64,000 nucleotides of DNA. Origin: Streptomyces clavuligerus. Lineage in GTDB: Bacteria; Actinomycetota; Actinomycetes; Streptomycetales; Streptomycetaceae. The position numbers were made by a program, and so were the translations under genes. Location of the stretch: assembly GCF_005519465.1 (NCBI RefSeq), contig NZ_CP027858.1:496001-560000 (forward strand), read 5' to 3'. The notes beneath the pieces were generated by a model. The model was given only the letters and a program-made list of their open reading frames with translations. It ran no database searches and had not been told where the DNA came from. Below are positions 60,328 to 64,000 of the stretch, in pieces; within the stretch, counting starts at the first letter, position 1, and each line of letters begins with the position of its first letter.

Positions 60328-61035
60328 CTAGGCAAGGAGCTTGGCTTGCCGCGGCGGACGGAGGCAGACGAAGTTCCTCAGCCGCCGGCAGGCCGTGGAC
60401 TGCTTCCGCCGCACCGCCACCACATCACCGCCCAGGCCCAGCAGCACTTCACCCGAGGACGCCGAGAGATCCGCCATCGCTCCCCCGGTCACCTCGCGAG
60501 CCGGTGCTGCCGCAGCGCCCGCGCCCTTCCGCCGGCGCGGCGCTCCCGCGTGCCCGGCGACGGAGGCGACGGTCTCCAGGGCGAAGTGGTCGTCGCCGTA
60601 GAGCCGGTAGCGGACAAGATCGATGCTGCGCCGGTGCTCGCGTACGGCATAGACGTCGTAGCAGGTGAAGTCGCCAGCGAGCAGATCAGCCGCGGGTTGC
60701 TCCACAAGATCTGCCCGGCGGCCTCGTCACCAAGCCGGTCGCGCACCAGGTGCTGGAACTCGGTCCGGTGGTCCACCAGCCCGGACAGGGTAGAACAGGC
60801 CCTGGTGGATCACCCCGGCGTCCGTCGCCCGCTTGTACTCCACGACCACCGGCGCGCCGTTCTCGTCCAGGCCCAGCGAGTCGATTCGTCCGCCTTAAAC
60901 CAGCCTGGTGTTGTATCGCTCGCCAGGAACCGTGCCCCGAGCGTGATCTCCCTATGAGCCTCGACGAAGCCTTGGACATCCGCCTCAACCACCGCCAGAC
61001 GCGGCATGACCTCCGTCATGTCGCGCTTCGTGCTG
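60328..61035 (-). pseudogene. DUF91/DUF5655-type protein broken by several frameshifts
   Basis: Consecutive reverse-strand frames encode MTEVMPRLAVVEADVQGFVE and AHREITLGARFLASD. They then give MDHRTEFQHLVRDRLGDEAA, CYDVYAVREHRRSIDLVRYR, YGDDHFALETVASVAG, and finally MADLSASSGEVLLGLGGDVV with RRLRNFVCLRPPRQAKLLA-stop. Together they follow the order of a nuclease-like DUF91 domain with a C-terminal DUF5655 domain. At least three frame changes and a stop break it. A short piece of a homologue occurs near 39.8 kb. Confidence 0.7.
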
Positions 61036-61566
61036 AACAACCTCAGCCCCAGCCTCTCTGGTCTCTTGACGCTCGTTTGACGCTCAGGCCCCAGAAATCT
61101 TCCGCAGGAAAACGACCCCAAATGGCTTCTGACCTGTGGCTTCCCCAAACACCACTTGCCTCGATGCCTTCCCGATGACGCACACCGTGGAGCGGGGGTG
61201 CGTCGAGCCGCAGAGGATCAGTCGCGTCGACGGCTCCCCAACTTGACGGTGTGTGATCGGCTGGCAGCCGCCGGGATGCCGAGTGAGCCAGCTCGGCCAC
61301 AGTGTCCAGCCGGAGCAGGCCGACCCGTGCTCTGCTGACACGCTCCCCGAGGGCCCGAGTCCCCATGCCCTGGACTGTGGTTGCCGTTGCCGCGTCCTCC
61401 CGAGAAAATCAGTCCATTCAAGGGAAAACGGAAGGTCAGTCAACTCCACAGACAACGGGGCTTTTTAACACGGAGTCTCCTTTTACCGAAACCGGGGATT
61501 CTCCGAACACATGCGGGAAGGAAGCGCCCCTGCGTGGCGCAGCAGTCTCTTTCCCTCAAGGATGTT
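61036..61566. other. Interval upstream of the excisionase-like gene
   Basis: No convincing gene. The stretch 61380-61510 is less GC-rich than its surroundings and includes a short T-run (GGGGCTTTTTAACACGG near 61460), which could be a promoter or terminator of the mobile remnant. Confidence 0.4.
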
Positions 61567-61797
61567 ATGCCCCGGCCATCCACCCCTGACCTTCGCTTGC
61601 CCGGGGGCTGGTACACGACCGAGGAACTCGCCGCGCTGCTGCGGGTCGATCCGTCGACGCTGCGACGCTGGCGCACCGCGCGTCCTCCGCAGGGGCCGCC
61701 GTATGTGCCGCTGACGGGCCGTGTCACCCTCTACAGCGCCGCCGATGTCGAACTCTGGCTGTGCGAACGGCGTATCGCGCCCCGCGAGGGTGCCTGA
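61567..61797 (+). CDS. Excisionase/MerR-like small DNA-binding protein
   Basis: The 76-residue protein has a winged helix-turn-helix of the excisionase type: WYTTEELAALLRVDPSTLRR, WRTARPPQGPPYV, and a C-terminal YSAADVELWLCERR. Such proteins sit directly upstream of tyrosine integrases in actinomycete integrative elements and direct excision. AAGGA precedes the ATG at 61567. The following integrase is truncated, so excision by this element is unlikely to work. Confidence 0.75.
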   Translation: MPRPSTPDLRLPGGWYTTEELAALLRVDPSTLRRWRTARPPQGPPYVPLTGRVTLYSAADVELWLCERRIAPREGA

Positions 61798-61837
61798 TGC
61801 TGGCCCAGGCCCTCGTGGCGCGTTCACACGGCCGCTA

Positions 61838-62173
61838 CCAGGCTGGGGCAACCTCGTCGTCTTCGCCGCCGCCACCGCCGTCCTGCGCGACGCCACCCAC
61901 TGGGACGACGTCGTCACCGCCCTCGGCCACGAACACCTCCGCCGCCACGACCTCCGCCACACCGGCCTCACCTGGTTCGCCGACGCCGGAGTCCCCGCCC
62001 ACGTCCTTCGCAAGATCGCCGGACACGGGTCCCTGCTCACCACCCAGCGCTACCTCCACCCCGACATGCACAAGATCACCGAAGCGGGTACCGCACTCAC
62101 CGCCTACCTCAACCCCGTACGCATGCCGGTCAACCTGCCCGTGTCCCCAGCAGCACCCGGCAGACACCGCTAG
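61838..62173 (+). pseudogene. C-terminal remnant of a tyrosine recombinase (phage-type integrase)
   Basis: The frame encodes WDDVVTALGHEHLRRHDLRH, TGLTWFADAGVPAHVLRKIA, GHGSLLTTQRYLHPD, carrying the conserved HxxR, H/W and nucleophilic Tyr of the catalytic domain, and ends at 62171-62173. The N-terminal arm-binding and core-binding domains, normally about 250 residues, are absent, and there is no proper start. A hairpin terminator and a tRNA gene follow, the usual order int-attachment-tRNA. Confidence 0.8.
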
Positions 62174-62211
62174 ACCCACTGGTCCCCACATGGTCCCCAA
62201 GAAAACGGAAA

Positions 62212-62241
62212 AGGCGGTACCGGATATCTCCGATACCGCCT
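62212..62241 (+). terminator. Hairpin after the integrase remnant
   Basis: AGGCGGTA and TACCGCCT pair perfectly, with an inner CGGA-TATC-TCCG stem, separated by one mismatched base pair. It lies 39 bases after the integrase stop and before the tRNA 3' end. Confidence 0.8.
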
Positions 62242-62258
62242 ACGACCTGCGAAAACGC

Positions 62259-62335
<77 letters not shown>

Positions 62336-62547
62336 TTACCCGCCTGACCTGGGCTTTCCCCCTGGCCGAGCGCGCATGAGAACAATACCGCACTTCGACC
62401 GGTGGTCACGAACCGCTTCCCGGCGAGCGGGGCGCGTCCAGGGCATTGACCCCCTGTGCGCCCGTATCTACGCTGTGCGACGCAGATGGAAAGCGCTTTC
62501 CCCCGTACTCCGCACGGTCCGCCGCCCACCCAGGACATGGGAGCGCC

Positions 62548-64000
62548 ATGACCAGTCGCCGCCGCGCAGCACAGTGGACGCCCCGGACGCGCCGCCGGGA
62601 CGGGACGGGGCGGCGGGTGGCCCTGGCCGTGGCCGCCGTGGCGGCGCTGCTCGCCGGGCTGGTCGGGCCGGGGCCCGCCCAGGCGCGGGGGACCGGGGCC
62701 GCGGCGGCCTTCCGGGTCCTGGTCTTCTCCAAGGTGACGAATTTCGCGCATGCCTCGATCCCTGACGGCATCGCGGCGATCGAGCGGCTCGGGGCGGAGC
62801 ACGGCTTCGCGGTGGAGGCGACGGACGACGCCACCGTGTTCGGCGACGCCTCGCTCGCCCGGTTCCAGGCGGTGGTCTTCAACAACACCAACTCCACCCC
62901 CGCCTCCGGGGCCCTCCTCGACCCGGAGCAGCGCGCCGCGCTCCAGCGGTACGTCCGGGGCGGCGGCGGCTGGGTCGGGCTGCACTCGGCGTCCGCGAGC
63001 GAGCGGGACTGGCCCTGGTACGAGGGGCTGGTCGGCGCGATCTTCGACAAGCACCCGCCGGTGCAGACGGGACGGATCAAGGTCCTGGACCCGGTGCACC
63101 CCTCCACCCGGGGCCTGCCCGAGCTGTGGGAGCGTACGGAGGAGTGGTACAACTGGCGCACCAACCCCACGGGCAAGGTGCACACCCTCGCCCAGATCAA
63201 GGTGCGGGACGGGATCACCGGGCTGGACGAGGGGGTCGACCACCCCTGGTCCTGGTGCCAGAAGTACGACGGCGGCCGGTCCTGGTACACGGCGGGCGGC
63301 CATGCCCCGGCGGCCTTCCGGGAGCCCGGTTTCCTCCGTCATCTGCTGGGCGGAATCCGCTGGGCCGCCGGAGCCGAGCCCGGGGACTGCACCGCGAGCC
63401 GGACCGGCGCCTTCCAGCGCACCCCCCTGGTCACCGAGGATCTCGCCGACCCCTTCGAGCTGGCCGTCGCCCCGGACCGGCGGGTCTTCTTCATCCAGCG
63501 GACCGGCAAGCTCCGGGTGATCGACCAGCGGACCCTCAAGGTGACCACCGCGCTGGACCTCGCGTACACACCGGACATGACCAACCAGTCGGACGGGCTG
63601 CTGGGGCTGGCACTCGACCCCGGTTTCGCGACGAACCACCGGCTCTATCTGCTCCACTCCGACCGCACCGAGAAACGGCTGAACCTCTCGCGTTTCACCG
63701 TCACCGGGAACACCGTGGACCCCGCGTCCGAGAAGCGGCTGCTCACGATTCCCACCTGGCGGGGCGAGGGCCGGGCCAACTCCCATATGGCCGGTTCGCT
63801 CGCGTTCGACCGGGCGGGGCGGCTCCATGTCGCGACGGGGGACAATACGGACCCCTTCGCCTCCGAGGGCTTCGCCCCGCTGGACGAGCGGCCCGGGCGG
63901 CGGGCCTGGGACGCCCAGGCCACCTCGGCGAACACCGACGATCTGCGCGGTAAGATCCTGCGGATCGTCCCCCGGGACGACGGCAGCTACACGATCCCGG
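62548..64000 (+). CDS. Secreted ThuA domain plus PQQ-type sugar dehydrogenase, cut by window end
   Basis: At least 484 codons are present and the frame is still open at the right edge. A signal peptide (RRVALAVAAVAALLAGLVGP, cleavage near AQA) is followed by a ThuA/trehalose-utilisation domain (FRVLVFSKVTNFAHASIPDG, GGGGWVGLHSASASE, DHPWSWCQKYDGGRSWYTAG). Then comes a glucose/sorbosone dehydrogenase beta-propeller (LADPFELAVAPDRRVFFIQR, GLLGLALDPGF, LHVATGDNTDPF, GKILRIVP). Such large extracellular proteins oxidise sugars in many Streptomyces. GGGAG precedes the ATG. The remaining propeller and any carbohydrate-binding domains lie outside the window. Confidence 0.88.
   Translation, partial: MTSRRRAAQWTPRTRRRDGTGRRVALAVAAVAALLAGLVGPGPAQARGTGAAAAFRVLVFSKVTNFAHASIPDGIAAIERLGAEHGFAVEATDDATVFGDASLARFQAVVFNNTNSTPASGALLDPEQRAALQRYVRGGGGWVGLHSASASERDWPWYEGLVGAIFDKHPPVQTGRIKVLDPVHPSTRGLPELWERTEEWYNWRTNPTGKVHTLAQIKVRDGITGLDEGVDHPWSWCQKYDGGRSWYTAGGHAPAAFREPGFLRHLLGGIRWAAGAEPGDCTASRTGAFQRTPLVTEDLADPFELAVAPDRRVFFIQRTGKLRVIDQRTLKVTTALDLAYTPDMTNQSDGLLGLALDPGFATNHRLYLLHSDRTEKRLNLSRFTVTGNTVDPASEKRLLTIPTWRGEGRANSHMAGSLAFDRAGRLHVATGDNTDPFASEGFAPLDERPGRRAWDAQATSANTDDLRGKILRIVPRDDGSYTIP

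Overview
The window is high-GC actinomycete DNA, almost certainly Streptomyces: GTG and TTG starts, strong third-position GC, many ATGA stop/start overlaps and family content typical of the genus. Positions 41927-59406 match, gene for gene, the holomycin (dithiolopyrrolone) cluster described from Streptomyces clavuligerus, so that species or a close relative is the best guess. This rests on recalled gene order and protein families, not on a database search.

Region 1 (1-5460) is a compact operon of unusual composition. It holds the tail of a probable methyltransferase, a rubrerythrin-like protein, a fusion of a GyrB-type ATPase module to a SAM methyltransferase, a sulfotransferase, a pentein (guanidine-modifying) enzyme, a reverse-strand DUF6027-like gene, and a 43-residue peptide gene closed by a perfect hairpin. 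It looks like part of an undescribed peptide-modification pathway that continues left of the window. Region 2 (5732-9146) is a PucR-type regulator divergent from a ferredoxin-reductase/fatty-acid-desaturase pair, with a palindrome at the regulator start.

Region 3 (9480-23645) is a candidate non-modular biosynthetic cluster for a guanidino compound. It has an arginine amidinotransferase, a radical SAM enzyme, three different non-haem iron oxygenase families, an amidohydrolase/decarboxylase, a short-chain dehydrogenase, an MDR-Gfo/Idh/MocA fusion, a methyltransferase, a GT8-like glycosyltransferase and an unrecognised ATP-grasp-like protein. No PKS or NRPS is present.

Region 4 (23740-39451) is dominated by secreted proteins: three RCC1 beta-propellers sharing an Ala-Tyr C-terminus, two proteins with aerolysin/ETX-like features, a Cys-rich protein, a phosphoesterase-type phospholipase C without a signal peptide, a MABP-like beta-prism protein and a Gly-rich protein. 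Broken genes lie among them (IS630 and IS1182 transposases, a molybdopterin oxidoreductase, a HAD phosphatase). Region 5 (39387-41712) is decayed plasmid/IS-like material plus a frameshifted oxygenase.

Region 6 (41927-59406) is the holomycin-type cluster. The NRPS HlmE (Cy-A-T, with a cysteine-specific A-domain code) makes the Cys-Cys dipeptide. HlmB, HlmD, HlmF and HlmI are the oxidative and decarboxylating flavoenzymes, HlmA acylates, HlmH exports, and HlmM and HlmJ regulate. Two accessory proteins, a condensation-like protein and a type II thioesterase, have lost canonical catalytic residues. Region 7 (59407-62335) is a decayed integrated element (SLATT/DUF4231 and DUF91/DUF5655 pseudogenes, an excisionase-like gene, a truncated integrase) ending at tRNA-Pro(GGG). 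The window closes inside a secreted ThuA plus sugar-dehydrogenase gene.
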